DNA from: Psychrobacillus sp044762655
Lineage (GTDB): Bacteria; Bacillota; Bacilli; Bacillales_A; Planococcaceae
Assembly: GCF_044762655.1 (NCBI RefSeq)
Contig: NZ_JBIWER010000006.1
Coordinates: 163,596-227,595 of the forward strand
Direction of reading: 5' to 3'
Length of the DNA stretch: 64,000 nucleotides
Shown: positions 18,033 to 26,077 of the stretch, piece after piece
Layout: each line of letters starts with the position of its first letter
How positions within the stretch are numbered: the first letter of the stretch is position 1
Position numbers and translations under genes: made by a program
The notes under the pieces: generated by a model
Database searches by the model: none
The model's input: the letters and a program-made list of their open reading frames with translations, nothing else
Told to the model about the DNA's origin: nothing

Positions 18033-18093
18033 AGTCGTTTAAAGAGATTTATTCAGAACCTACCTCCCTCACCAAAGAGTTTAAATTTCTTAC

Positions 18094-18120
18094 TACATTT
18101 TAGTGTTGAAATGCCGATAA
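18094..18120 (+). promoter_or_regulatory. Putative sigma-D promoter of the orphan 204-residue gene
   Basis: TACA (18094-18097), exactly 15 nt, then GCCGATAA (18113-18120). There is one mismatch in each element to TAAA-N15-GCCGATAT, and the spacing equals that of the chemoreceptor promoter. It lies 39 nt upstream of the ATG. Confidence 0.6.
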
Positions 18121-18159
18121 CCATAGTAAGAATACTCAAAATGTTAGGAGAGGTTCCAG

Positions 18160-18774
18160 ATGGAAGTCAATAGAAGTACTCACGTTAATAATCGAGACCT
18201 ATATTCTAATCAATCAACTAGAGTAACTAAAAAACAAGATACGATCGATACACGTGCTTTACCAAGTAAGGATAAGGTGGAAATATCTAGCGAAGCTTTA
18301 GCCGTTGCTTCGAATACAAAATCTCCTTTAAAAATGTCTGAAGCAGAACGTAGCACATTAATTGAACAATTAAAAACAGAGCAAGAACAAAATAAACAAA
18401 AGCTAATTGATTTCGTACGGGAATCATTTGCTTCTCAGGGAAATAGTTTATCCAGCATTAATGATGTATGGAAGTTCATTGCAAGCGGAGAGTATACTGT
18501 AGATGCGGAAACAAAAGCTGCAGCAACAGAAGCCATATCAGAAGATGGCGAGTTTGGAGTGAAAAAAACCTCTGAACGGATCTTCGATTTCGCATTAGCA
18601 TTAACTGGTGGAGATGAGAAGCTGATGAAGAAAATGCAAGAAGCGGTTACAGAAGGATTCAGTCAAGCAACAGCTGCATGGGGCAAGGAATTACCAAGCA
18701 TCACAGAAGATACATTTGATGCAATCACCAAAAAATTCGATGATTATTATAATAGCTTACAAGCTGATGTGTGA
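18160..18774 (+). CDS. Hypothetical protein, probably motility-associated
   Basis: A 204-residue soluble, charged, largely helical protein of no family I can name with certainty. Residues 1-60 look disordered and contain 'KDKVEISSEA'. This resembles the DKIEISSQA-type segment near the N-terminus of Bacillus FlgM and of some other flagellar-regulon proteins. Residues ~65-100 are a charged helix and the rest is helical. ATG at 18160 follows GTTAGGAGAGG. The sigma-D-like promoter at 18094 supports expression with motility genes. Downstream, before the terminator, lies a 21-bp-period array. An anti-sigma role is not supported, since the FlgM C-terminal region is not recognisable. Confidence 0.75.
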   Translation: MEVNRSTHVNNRDLYSNQSTRVTKKQDTIDTRALPSKDKVEISSEALAVASNTKSPLKMSEAERSTLIEQLKTEQEQNKQKLIDFVRESFASQGNSLSSINDVWKFIASGEYTVDAETKAAATEAISEDGEFGVKKTSERIFDFALALTGGDEKLMKKMQEAVTEGFSQATAAWGKELPSITEDTFDAITKKFDDYYNSLQADV

Positions 18775-18885
18775 AGATTTGCCAGAGCGAAAATGAACCT
18801 CCAAGAGGCTAGGACGGAAGTGGTCTCCATAAATGCAAGAACTGGCTTCACGTCTATCTTACGTTTACGGTAAGTGCGTGATTGC

Positions 18886-19113
18886 AAATCGCAAATCGAG
18901 ATATGTAAATCGCAAGGTCGACTTTGAAAATCGCAAGATTATTCCAGGAAATCGCAAGTGCAGTATCCCAAATCGCAAGTCGAATCGTGGTTTAGTACGA
19001 ATCGCAAATGGAGATCTCTATATCGCAATGGTGACTTTGAAAAACGCAAGATACTTCCGGGGAATCGCAAGTACAGTATCGCAAGTCAAATCGTGTTTTA
19101 GTATGAATCGCAA
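18886..19113. repeat. Intergenic array with 21-bp period, core AAATCGCAA
   Basis: Copies of AAATCGCAA (or one- to two-base variants) begin at 18886, 18907, 18928, 18949 and 18970, exactly 21 bp apart. After an 8-bp slip they begin at 18999, 19020, 19041 and 19062, again 21 bp apart, then at 19076 and 19105. Spacers of 12 bp are mostly unrelated, but a larger unit starting GACTTTGAAA recurs at 18920, 19033 and 19118, so part of the array was itself duplicated. It fills the 519-bp gene-free stretch 18775-19293 together with the terminator at 19173. It can be read as NRK-repeats in one frame, but no ribosome site supports translation. Confidence 0.85.
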
Positions 19114-19172
19114 GATAGACTTTGAAATATTTGTTGTCGGGAGTGAAGGCGGCTACGAAGTAGACATAAAAT

Positions 19173-19213
19173 AAGCAGTTCCAATTTTACTCATCGTAGA
19201 ATTGGAACTGCTT
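19173..19213. terminator. Bidirectional terminator
   Basis: A perfect 14-bp stem AAGCAGTTCCAATT with its complement and a 13-nt loop. A T-rich tail follows on the plus strand. It lies between the array and the convergent small membrane gene. Confidence 0.8.
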
Positions 19214-19293
19214 TTCATTTTGAGGTGGTATTGTATACGAATGACTGCTATACAACAAAAATATTTCTTACACAAAGACAAAAAAACAATTTC

Positions 19294-19500
19294 TTATTTG
19301 AAATCGTTTTTCGAAGCTTTATCTGCTTTAATGCCTTTTGCCAAATAAATTATTAACGTCACTGTTCCTGAAACGGCAACGAGCATGCTGATCAAGAAGC
19401 CTGTAATCCATAGACCAAAGTCCATTGTTAAGTCTGCAAACATAAAAATAGCGAGCATCACCGCACCTATAAACATTAGCACTGCACCAGTTATTTTCAA
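19294..19500 (-). CDS. Small two-helix membrane protein
   Basis: A 68-residue hydrophobic protein with helices at about 4-24 and 30-53 and a short lysine-rich cytoplasmic tail. I recognise no family. It starts with TTG at 19500, 7 nt after AGAGGAGG; the strong site is the main reason to accept the gene. It is monocistronic and ends before the hairpin at 19173-19213. Confidence 0.65.
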   Translation of the reverse strand: MKITGAVLMFIGAVMLAIFMFADLTMDFGLWITGFLISMLVAVSGTVTLIIYLAKGIKADKASKNDFK

Positions 19501-19682
19501 TGGTGAACCTCCTCTTGCTGCAACACGAAGAATTTACCCTTCTTCTCATCTTACCGAACTTACGCTAAGACTCGCAAGTAATTAACAACTAGTTGACAAC
19601 TGCAACTTCACAAAAAAAAGTAAAGGAGAGTGATTCGGTCACTTTCCTCCACTTTTATATCAAATCTACAATAGGGTAAACC

Positions 19683-20189
19683 TTATACCTTTACTATTTT
19701 TTTATAAAACTCCTCTGGAATCGCTCCAAAATTTCGTTTGTGATAAAGTAATGGATTTTTATCTTCATTGGTGATGTGAATAACTTTTCCGATGAAAATA
19801 ATATGATCGCCTGCATCAATTTTGTTATATACCTCACACTCAAGCTGTGAAAGCGCACCTGGGAAAACTGGTAGCTGATGTGCGGATTCCTCCCATTCAC
19901 ATTGACCGAATCGATCCGCTACTTTCGAGGCAAAAAGACTGCATAAGTTTTCTTGATCATCCGCTAAAATATTTATAGCAAATTTGCTAGTTTGTATAAA
20001 CGGGTCGTATAAGCTTGATTTTTTATCGAGGGACCATAAAATGAGCAAAGGATCAATCGAAACAGATGCAAATGAATTTGCCGTTAACCCTACTGGCTTA
20101 TTGTTTCCATCCAAAGTCGTAATAACTGTTACACCTGTTGGATAATTTCCTAATGCTTTTTTAAATTCTACCTGTGAAATAGTCTCCAC
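19683..20189 (-). CDS. Flavin reductase family protein
   Basis: A 168-residue FMN-binding reductase with the family blocks 'YPTGVTVITT' near residue 16 and 'GLTANSFASVSIDPLLILW' near 34. Such proteins reduce FMN with NAD(P)H for two-component monooxygenases. It starts with GTG at 20189 (AAAGGA 7 nt upstream) and lies 32 nt after the acetyltransferase gene at the 3' end of the ytm/tcy-like operon. It probably supplies reduced flavin to the two luciferase-like monooxygenases encoded upstream. That functional link is an inference from position. Confidence 0.88.
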   Translation of the reverse strand: METISQVEFKKALGNYPTGVTVITTLDGNNKPVGLTANSFASVSIDPLLILWSLDKKSSLYDPFIQTSKFAINILADDQENLCSLFASKVADRFGQCEWEESAHQLPVFPGALSQLECEVYNKIDAGDHIIFIGKVIHITNEDKNPLLYHKRNFGAIPEEFYKKIVKV

Positions 20190-20221
20190 TTCCCATTCCT
20201 TTAGATTTTACTACTCGAATG

Positions 20222-20731
20222 TTACATATCATATCTAAAACACTTTACAACAAAGTTTAGTTTGTTAAAATCCTTGGATGTGTCCCGCTTGAATCCTAGC
20301 CATTCATATAAACGAATCGCATCTGCCATTAGGTCTGTCGAATGTAAGTAAATATGGTCTGCTCCTTTTTCACGAGCATAGCTAATACTTTCTTTTAACA
20401 ATGCTTGGGCAACGCCTTTTCCTCTCGCAGAAGGGCTTACACCAAGCATCCGAATAATCGGAGAAAAAATGGCTAAATCGGGTATATGATATGCAGCTTC
20501 GGAGTTCGTAAACAGCTGTAAGCTCCCTAATATTTCTGCTCCATCTCTAGCTACTAAAATCCGATCTACGAATGGATTATGCACGGAATCCCTCAGGCTT
20601 TCTGCATAATCTAGCCAGCCTTCCTTACTTTCATATGACTCCTGATACTGTGAGTAGCTTTCTACAAGCAACTCACTAACCTGCTCAAATTCTTCTACTC
20701 GTATGTCATCGATTGTAATTACACTTCCCAT
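20222..20731 (-). CDS. ytmI: GNAT family N-acetyltransferase (YtmI-like)
   Basis: A 169-residue acetyltransferase with the acetyl-CoA pyrophosphate loop 'VSPSARGKGVAQALL' near residue 100 and a C-terminal 'LYEWLGFKRD'. The frame is open 10 codons further upstream, but AAAAGGAGG lies 9 nt before the ATG at 20731. It directly follows the two tcy-like permease genes. In B. subtilis the ytmI acetyltransferase belongs to the same transporter/monooxygenase operon and acts on S-(2-succino)cysteine-type compounds. Assignment as the ytmI equivalent rests on this context. Confidence 0.82.
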   Translation of the reverse strand: MGSVITIDDIRVEEFEQVSELLVESYSQYQESYESKEGWLDYAESLRDSVHNPFVDRILVARDGAEILGSLQLFTNSEAAYHIPDLAIFSPIIRMLGVSPSARGKGVAQALLKESISYAREKGADHIYLHSTDLMADAIRLYEWLGFKRDTSKDFNKLNFVVKCFRYDM

Positions 20732-20753
20732 AGATCCTAACCTCCTTTTTGCT

Positions 20754-21464
20754 TTAAGCAACTCCGCCCTTACTATATTCCCTCACTCTTTTTTCGATAA
20801 GATGAGAAGTTCCTTCAATAATGATTGAAAGACCCCAATAGATGATTCCAGCCGCTATAAAGGCTTCTAAAAACTTCAAGTTTGAGGATGCCACGATATT
20901 AGCTGTTCCAGTTAGTTCTTTTTGTGAAACAAGAAAAGCAATAGACGTTAAGTGTAAAAACCCAACCGAAATATTCGTTAAATTCGGGATCGATGCAGCT
21001 AAAGCCTGTGGTAAAAGTATCCTTGTCATCGCTTGGTACGTGCTCATCCCGATCGAGTGAGCAGCTTCCATTTGCCCTTTTGCCACACTCGATATACCGG
21101 AGCGAATTATTTCCGCTAAATACGCTCCCGCTGTCAGGGATAAGGCAAACAGCACAAAAACGATAATAGGGATCGAACTCGTTTGAAACGATATATTTAG
21201 CGAAGCAAAAATTCTATCTAGTAGCAATGGAATACCAAAGTAAATGAGCATTATATGCATAATAGCTGGTGTTCCTCTAAAAAAGGAGACATAGCCGTTT
21301 GCAATGGAATATAACCCTTTCACTCTATACTCTCTTATTAACGTAACTGCTAATCCGATAAAGAAACCAAAAATGATGGGAACTATGGCTAACATCAATG
21401 TTAATGGGATTGCTTTTGCTATCTCTTTAAAAGCCACCCATATAAATGCAATATCAATTCCCAT
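20754..21464 (-). CDS. tcyM: Amino-acid ABC transporter permease (TcyM-like)
   Basis: A 236-residue permease of the polar amino acid (HisM/GlnP) family with about five helices. It has the family EAA-type loop 'MEAAHSIGMSTYQAMTRILL' near residue 145. The frame opens at 21488, but AAAGGAG precedes the ATG at 21464 by 9 nt. It pairs with the TcyL-like subunit encoded just upstream. The operon composition points to cystine or an S-modified cysteine as substrate. Confidence 0.88.
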   Translation of the reverse strand: MGIDIAFIWVAFKEIAKAIPLTLMLAIVPIIFGFFIGLAVTLIREYRVKGLYSIANGYVSFFRGTPAIMHIMLIYFGIPLLLDRIFASLNISFQTSSIPIIVFVLFALSLTAGAYLAEIIRSGISSVAKGQMEAAHSIGMSTYQAMTRILLPQALAASIPNLTNISVGFLHLTSIAFLVSQKELTGTANIVASSNLKFLEAFIAAGIIYWGLSIIIEGTSHLIEKRVREYSKGGVA

Positions 21465-21484
21465 AGCTGTTAACTCCTTTTCGA

Positions 21485-22189
21485 TCAAGCAACTGTTGTT
21501 TCAGTTCCTTGATAACGATTAGTATATTTCTCAAAAAGTCTAAAACCTTTTTCTAGGATGAGGACTACAACGTAATAGATTACCGACAAAGCAATATATA
21601 CTTCTAAAGCATGAGCAGTGGATGCAATTAACGTCTCTCCTCTGCCCATCATGTCCATAATTCCAATCGTAAAAGCTAACGAAGTATCCTTTAATGACCC
21701 TATAACTGTGTTTGCGATATTTGGGAATGCCACTCGAATAGCCTGTGGGAATACAATTCGCGTGAAGTTATGAAACGGAGTCATCCCAATCGAATAAGCT
21801 GCCTCTGTTTGACCAAATTCCACTGCGTTAATAGCTCCCCGGAATATTTCTGCGAATATCGCTCCATTACTGATTGAATACGTAATAATAACAAAGAAAA
21901 ATGCATCCATTCTTGTAATATCGATATGGATTAATGCTAGTAAAGCAGGTAGTCCGTAGTACACAAGGAACAGTTGAATAATAATCGGTGTGCCTCTTAT
22001 AAAGGAAATATATACGGTAACTATTTGCTTTAAAATTGGAATATTAAACAGCTTCGGTATAGCTGCTCCTATACCGATTAGGACGCCTAACAGAATAGAT
22101 ACAGCTAAAATCTCTAGCGTCACACCAAGATATTTTAATAAGGTCGGGATAAATTCAAAAATTAATGAAGGGTCAAATACTTTTCCCAT
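21485..22189 (-). CDS. tcyL: Amino-acid ABC transporter permease (TcyL-like)
   Basis: A 234-residue permease of the same family, with 'TEAAYSIGMTPFHNFTRIVF' as the ATPase-docking loop near residue 144 and 'SFIRGTPIIIQLFLVYYGLP' near 60. It starts with ATG behind GGAGGGG, 19 nt after the second binding-protein gene. A short in-frame copy of its first ~14 codons is found again upstream at 23003-23116, a relic of a tandem duplication. Confidence 0.9.
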   Translation of the reverse strand: MGKVFDPSLIFEFIPTLLKYLGVTLEILAVSILLGVLIGIGAAIPKLFNIPILKQIVTVYISFIRGTPIIIQLFLVYYGLPALLALIHIDITRMDAFFFVIITYSISNGAIFAEIFRGAINAVEFGQTEAAYSIGMTPFHNFTRIVFPQAIRVAFPNIANTVIGSLKDTSLAFTIGIMDMMGRGETLIASTAHALEVYIALSVIYYVVVLILEKGFRLFEKYTNRYQGTETTVA

Positions 22190-22208
22190 AGCTTATACCC
22201 CTCCTTCT

Positions 22209-23006
22209 TTAAAATTCTACTGAGTAGTCAGCTCCAAGCCATTCTTCACTCAATGCACTCACTACACCTTCTTCTTTCAGTTCGATCAATGCTTCATCGA
22301 TACGGTCAGAAAGAGTTGCATTGTCCTTTTGAAGCAAGAAAAATACTTCTGAATTTAAAAGCGATTCACCAACAATTTTTTGCTGTGCATCTGCATATTT
22401 ATTGTTGAAATCTACCGCAAAGGGAGTGGAAATGGTTGCATCTGCTCGGCCAGTACGAAGCAGATTATTAATATCTGTTGTACTATAAAGAATTTCTGCA
22501 CCTAATTTATGCTCTTTGTTATAGGTTTCCATAAATAGCGCAGGGTTACTAGTTGCCGATACTGCCACCTTTTTACTAGCCAAATCATCAATTGATTTAA
22601 TATTATTGTTATTTTCATTCACTACAATGTGTAATGGGAAAATATTATAGGGTTCTTCGTTAAACAAGAACTTCTCTTTGCGTTCTTCATTTACTGCCAT
22701 TTGATGTGCAATAAAATCGATTTTATTTGTCTCTAAACTTAGTAAAAGGTTAGTAAAGTCCATCGTTTTAAATTCAAATTCATATTCCTCTAGCTTTTCA
22801 TCAATTGCGCGTACTAATTCCACATCGTAGCCAGTTAAATTTCCGTTTTCATCTATGAAACAGATACTAGGAAATTGTGTACCTGTTCCCACAATTATTT
22901 TTTGTATAGCAGTATTGTCAGTTGATTTAGATCGCACTGCGTTAGAGGAACACGCTCCTAATAAGGCAACCGCTATGACTAATGAAACTAGTAATATTTT
23001 TTTCAA
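22209..23006 (-). CDS. tcyK: Amino-acid-binding lipoprotein, second tandem copy (TcyK-like)
   Basis: A 265-residue family-3 solute-binding lipoprotein with lipobox 'ALLGAC' (Cys near 19). The mature domain has 'FIDENGNLTGYDVELVRAID' and 'TMDFTNLLLSLETNKIDFIA'. It starts with TTG at 23006, overlapping the stop of the 37-codon relic. It is very similar along its whole length to the protein encoded at 23136-23921, differing by scattered substitutions and a 4-residue insertion near the N-terminus. B. subtilis also has two adjacent paralogous binding proteins (TcyJ, TcyK) in its operon. The paralogs may have different ligand preferences. Confidence 0.92.
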   Translation of the reverse strand: MKKILLVSLVIAVALLGACSSNAVRSKSTDNTAIQKIIVGTGTQFPSICFIDENGNLTGYDVELVRAIDEKLEEYEFEFKTMDFTNLLLSLETNKIDFIAHQMAVNEERKEKFLFNEEPYNIFPLHIVVNENNNNIKSIDDLASKKVAVSATSNPALFMETYNKEHKLGAEILYSTTDINNLLRTGRADATISTPFAVDFNNKYADAQQKIVGESLLNSEVFFLLQKDNATLSDRIDEALIELKEEGVVSALSEEWLGADYSVEF

Positions 23007-23116
23007 CCTGTACCCTCCTTTTTTATTAAGTCTATTTCTATTTCTACAACAGGTACATGATCGAACTCCATATTGTTAAATTCGAAAATTAAATAAGGGT
23101 CAAAAACCTTCTTCAT
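23003..23116 (-). pseudogene. Duplication relic of the TcyL-like permease 5' end
   Basis: An in-frame 37-codon remnant, MKKVFDPYLIFEFNN..., parallels the permease N-terminus MGKVFDPSLIFEFIP. It is preceded by the same but decayed leader (GGACGGTAATAAGCT versus GGAGGGGTATAAGCT). After about 14 codons the similarity ends. The stop overlaps the TTG of the following binding-protein gene. This is what a tandem duplication of binding-protein gene plus permease start would leave. Whether it is translated, for coupling, is unknown. Confidence 0.75.
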
Positions 23117-23135
23117 AGCTTATTACCGTCCTACT

Positions 23136-23921
23136 TTAGAACCCTACTGTGTAGTCTGCTCCAAGCCATTCTTCACTTAGTTCACTTACTACTCCTTCTT
23201 CTTTCAGTTCTTTCAATGCTTCATCGATTCGATCAGAAAGAGCTGTATTATCCTTTTGTAGTAAGAAAAATACATTCGAGTTTAACAGTGACTCCCCAAC
23301 AACCTTTTGCTGTGCATCTGCATATTTGTTATTGAAATCTGCTGCAAATGGTGTGGAAATGGTTGCATCTACTCGACCAGTACGAAGCTGGTTATTAATA
23401 TCCGTTGTGCTATACACAATTTCCGCGCCTAAATTATGCTCTTTGTTATACTTTTCTATAAAAATCGCTGCGTTGCTTGTTGCAGTGGTTGCTATTTTTT
23501 TCCCTGCTAAATCACCAATTGATTGAATATCAGTATTATTTTCGTTCACGACAATTTGTAACGGGAAAACATTATACGGCTCTTTGTTAAACAAAAACTT
23601 CTCCTGACGTTCTTCATTTACTTCCATTTGATGAGCAACCACATCGATTTTATTGGTTTCTAAGCTCAGTAGGAGGTTCGTAAAGTCCATCGTTTTAAAT
23701 TCAAATTCATAATCCTCTAGCTTTTCATCGATAGCACGCACTAATTCCACATCGTAGCCGGTTAGTTTGCCATTTTCATCTATGAAGCAAACATTTGGGA
23801 ATTGTGTTCCTGTTCCTACAATTATCTTTTGCACTCCTGATTTAGACTCTGCTATGTTAGAAGAGCAAGCTCCTAAAAATGCTACCACCAACACCAACGT
23901 AACTAATACTATTTTTTTCAA
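23136..23921 (-). CDS. tcyJ: Amino-acid-binding lipoprotein, first tandem copy (TcyJ-like)
   Basis: A 261-residue lipoprotein with lipobox 'AFLGAC' and the same family-3 binding fold as its neighbour ('FIDENGKLTGYDVELVRAID'). It starts with TTG at 23921, with AAGGAGG 6-7 nt upstream. It is the first of the two binding-protein genes in transcription order, 59 nt after the glutaredoxin-like gene. The high similarity to the second copy, at the protein and DNA level, shows recent duplication in this lineage or ongoing gene conversion. Confidence 0.92.
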   Translation of the reverse strand: MKKIVLVTLVLVVAFLGACSSNIAESKSGVQKIIVGTGTQFPNVCFIDENGKLTGYDVELVRAIDEKLEDYEFEFKTMDFTNLLLSLETNKIDVVAHQMEVNEERQEKFLFNKEPYNVFPLQIVVNENNTDIQSIGDLAGKKIATTATSNAAIFIEKYNKEHNLGAEIVYSTTDINNQLRTGRVDATISTPFAADFNNKYADAQQKVVGESLLNSNVFFLLQKDNTALSDRIDEALKELKEEGVVSELSEEWLGADYTVGF

Positions 23922-23980
23922 GTTATATCCTCCTTTTTTATTAAACCTATAGATTTAGTTGGTATTTAGAATAAAAAATT

Positions 23981-24244
23981 TTACGCATGCACACTAGCTA
24001 AGGCTGCGATTAAGTGTTCGATTCCTACCTCTGTCACACCTTCGTATACATTGTTTTGACCGATTTCTACCACTGGGACATGACGCACTCCGTATTTAGT
24101 ATGTAAAATATCTCGATAATCATCATGATTCGTTACATCTACTGTTTTATATTCCATATTTTGTTCAGCTAAATATTCCTTCACTTCGTTGCAATAACTA
24201 CATCCTTGCTTTGACCAGACAACTACTGATATATCTTGTGCCAT
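23981..24244 (-). CDS. ytnI: Glutaredoxin-like thiol-disulfide protein (YtnI-like)
   Basis: An 87-residue thioredoxin-fold protein with the redox motif CSYC at residues 15-18 and the cis-proline segment 'VRHVPVVEI' near 53. It fits glutaredoxin/NrdH-type size. It lies 16 nt after the luciferase-like gene and before the binding proteins. In B. subtilis a redoxin gene (ytnI) sits in the same position class next to ytmO and ytnJ. It probably supplies reducing equivalents for a sulfur compound, possibly reducing imported disulfide. Confidence 0.88.
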   Translation of the reverse strand: MAQDISVVVWSKQGCSYCNEVKEYLAEQNMEYKTVDVTNHDDYRDILHTKYGVRHVPVVEIGQNNVYEGVTEVGIEHLIAALASVHA

Positions 24245-24260
24245 TTTTATACCTCCAGAG

Positions 24261-25268
24261 TTATGAATGAATTGCTAATTGGTTTATATACTTTGGGCTT
24301 AATAATTTAAACGAGCGTAAACGTTCTTCGGGATTAGGTATTGGAGTATGCAGGATAAACTCATCTGCTCCATATAATTTATGTAACTCATCTAAGCTAG
24401 CCTTTACTTGTTCAGGAGTTCCATAAATAATATCTGCATCAAATTCTTTTACTTCATATCCTTCACCGGATTCTATGCCGAATTTTTCTGCCTGTTCCAC
24501 AGTTTGAAGTGTTAATGTCCGTCCACTTGCTAAAATAACTTTTACAATTTTTTGTTTTCCTGCAAGCACCTTTGCTTCTTCTTCGGTTGGTGCTGCAATG
24601 ACTGCTACCGAAACGATAAATGCACCTTGCGGATAGTTGTCGCGATATGTTTTGGCTGCGTCCCTTAAAACCTCCTGATCACTATTAAAGAATTTTGCAA
24701 ACGCAAAGGAAATTTTTAAGTCTGCCGCTAGCTTTGCACTATTGACACTCGCTCCTAGCAAATACGTTTCTGGTTTTGTAGGTGGAGTCGGAGTAGCTTT
24801 AATACCTGCGAATTCATGGATTTCTGGGACTGCGTTATGGATTAGGTGCTGGAGAAATGTTAAACGCTCCTCAAAATCCTCACCTGTGTTTACCGTACCG
24901 TATTGTAATGCTTTTGTTGAAAGTGGTAACCCCCCAGGAGCCTTTCCAATGCCTAAATCTACCCTTCCAGGCTCTAATGTAGACAGAACATGAAAATTTT
25001 CCGCTACTTTATAAGGACTATAATGCTGGAGCATGACGCCACCAGAGCCGATTCGAATGCTGGATGTTTTTGCCAGCAGATAGGAGACCAACACTTCAGG
25101 AGAGGAACCAGCTACTAAATCTGAATTATGATGCTCCGAAACCCAAAATCGTTCATATCCCCACTCTTCTGCTTTTTTTACTAAGTCCACAGTCTTTTGT
25201 AATGTATCAAAGTTAGATACCCCTTCAATTACTGGGCTTTGATCTAAAATGCCAAGTTTATAACTCAT
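24261..25268 (-). CDS. ytmO: LLM-class flavin-dependent oxidoreductase (YtmO-like)
   Basis: A 335-residue bacterial-luciferase-like protein of the MsnO8/YtmO type. It begins 'LGILDQSPV' and has 'WVSEHHN' near residue 43 and 'RIGSGGVMLQHYSPYKVAE' near 75. These are characteristic of single-component-like LLM enzymes. It lies 25 nt after the ATPase gene. In the B. subtilis operon it accompanies the organosulfur importer. Its substrate is unproven; a flavin reductase encoded downstream could provide FMNH2. Confidence 0.9.
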   Translation of the reverse strand: MSYKLGILDQSPVIEGVSNFDTLQKTVDLVKKAEEWGYERFWVSEHHNSDLVAGSSPEVLVSYLLAKTSSIRIGSGGVMLQHYSPYKVAENFHVLSTLEPGRVDLGIGKAPGGLPLSTKALQYGTVNTGEDFEERLTFLQHLIHNAVPEIHEFAGIKATPTPPTKPETYLLGASVNSAKLAADLKISFAFAKFFNSDQEVLRDAAKTYRDNYPQGAFIVSVAVIAAPTEEEAKVLAGKQKIVKVILASGRTLTLQTVEQAEKFGIESGEGYEVKEFDADIIYGTPEQVKASLDELHKLYGADEFILHTPIPNPEERLRSFKLLSPKYINQLAIHS

Positions 25269-25293
25269 ATACTTCCCTCCTAGTTAGCTCTCT

Positions 25294-26046
25294 TTAGATG
25301 GAATACTCTAATTCCGGTGTCATTCTTTTCAAAAATTGTTTCGTACGTTCCTCCTTAGGAGCTGTGAATATATCTCGTGGATGTCCTTCCTCCACTACGA
25401 CTCCGCCATCCATAAAGATTACTCTTTTAGATACCTCCCGAGCAAAATTCATCTCATGCGTCACGATAATCATCGTTATCCCTTCGTGCGAGATTTTACG
25501 AATCACATCTAATACTTCTCCGACAAGCTCGGGATCAAGAGCAGATGTTGGTTCATCGAAAAGTATAACCTGCGGGTTTAACGCTAGCGCACGAGCAATC
25601 CCTACCCGTTGCTGCTGTCCTCCTGATAACTGCAGAGGGTAGCTATCCGTTTTTTGCTCTAAGCCAACCTTTTTTAGCATTTCTAATGCAATTTCACGAG
25701 CTTCTTTGACACTTTTCTTTTGTACGACGACTAAGCCCTCCATCACATTTTGTATAACTGTTTTATGCTGAAAAAGATTATAGCCTTGAAAAACCATTGC
25801 TGATTTTTTTCTTATATTGTAAATATCCTTCTTATGCACTTTTTGGGAGTCTATTGTGACATTATCTATTGTTATAGTGCCTTCATCTGGACGCTCTAAA
25901 TAGTTTAAGCAGCGTAGCAAGGTAGTCTTTCCTGATCCACTTGGTCCTAAAATAGAAATAATATCTCCTTTATTGACCTGTATATCAATCCCTTTGAGTA
26001 CTTCATTTTTTCCAAACTTCTTGTGAAGGTTTGAGATCTCAATCAT
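25294..26046 (-). CDS. tcyN: Amino-acid ABC transporter ATP-binding protein (TcyN-like)
   Basis: A 250-residue single-domain ATPase of the polar amino acid family (GlnQ/TcyN). Walker A 'GPSGSGKTT' is at ~34-42, Q-loop 'MVFQGYNLFQH' at ~85, signature 'LSGGQQQRVGIARAL' at ~141 and Walker B 'VILFDEPTSALD' at ~165. It powers the TcyL/TcyM-like permease pair. Its gene lies between the two monooxygenase genes rather than next to the permeases. That order differs from B. subtilis, but all genes are on one strand with short gaps. Confidence 0.94.
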   Translation of the reverse strand: MIEISNLHKKFGKNEVLKGIDIQVNKGDIISILGPSGSGKTTLLRCLNYLERPDEGTITIDNVTIDSQKVHKKDIYNIRKKSAMVFQGYNLFQHKTVIQNVMEGLVVVQKKSVKEAREIALEMLKKVGLEQKTDSYPLQLSGGQQQRVGIARALALNPQVILFDEPTSALDPELVGEVLDVIRKISHEGITMIIVTHEMNFAREVSKRVIFMDGGVVVEEGHPRDIFTAPKEERTKQFLKRMTPELEYSI

Positions 26047-26077
26047 CTTATCCCTCTTTTCTAATTTCGGAATTTTA

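Noticed and set aside
18833..19174. A 113-codon open frame on the plus strand reading NRK repeats
   Set aside because: It coincides with the AAATCGCAA 21-bp-period array, has no ribosome site, and its frame is kept only because 21 is divisible by three; an 8-bp slip breaks the repeat frame.
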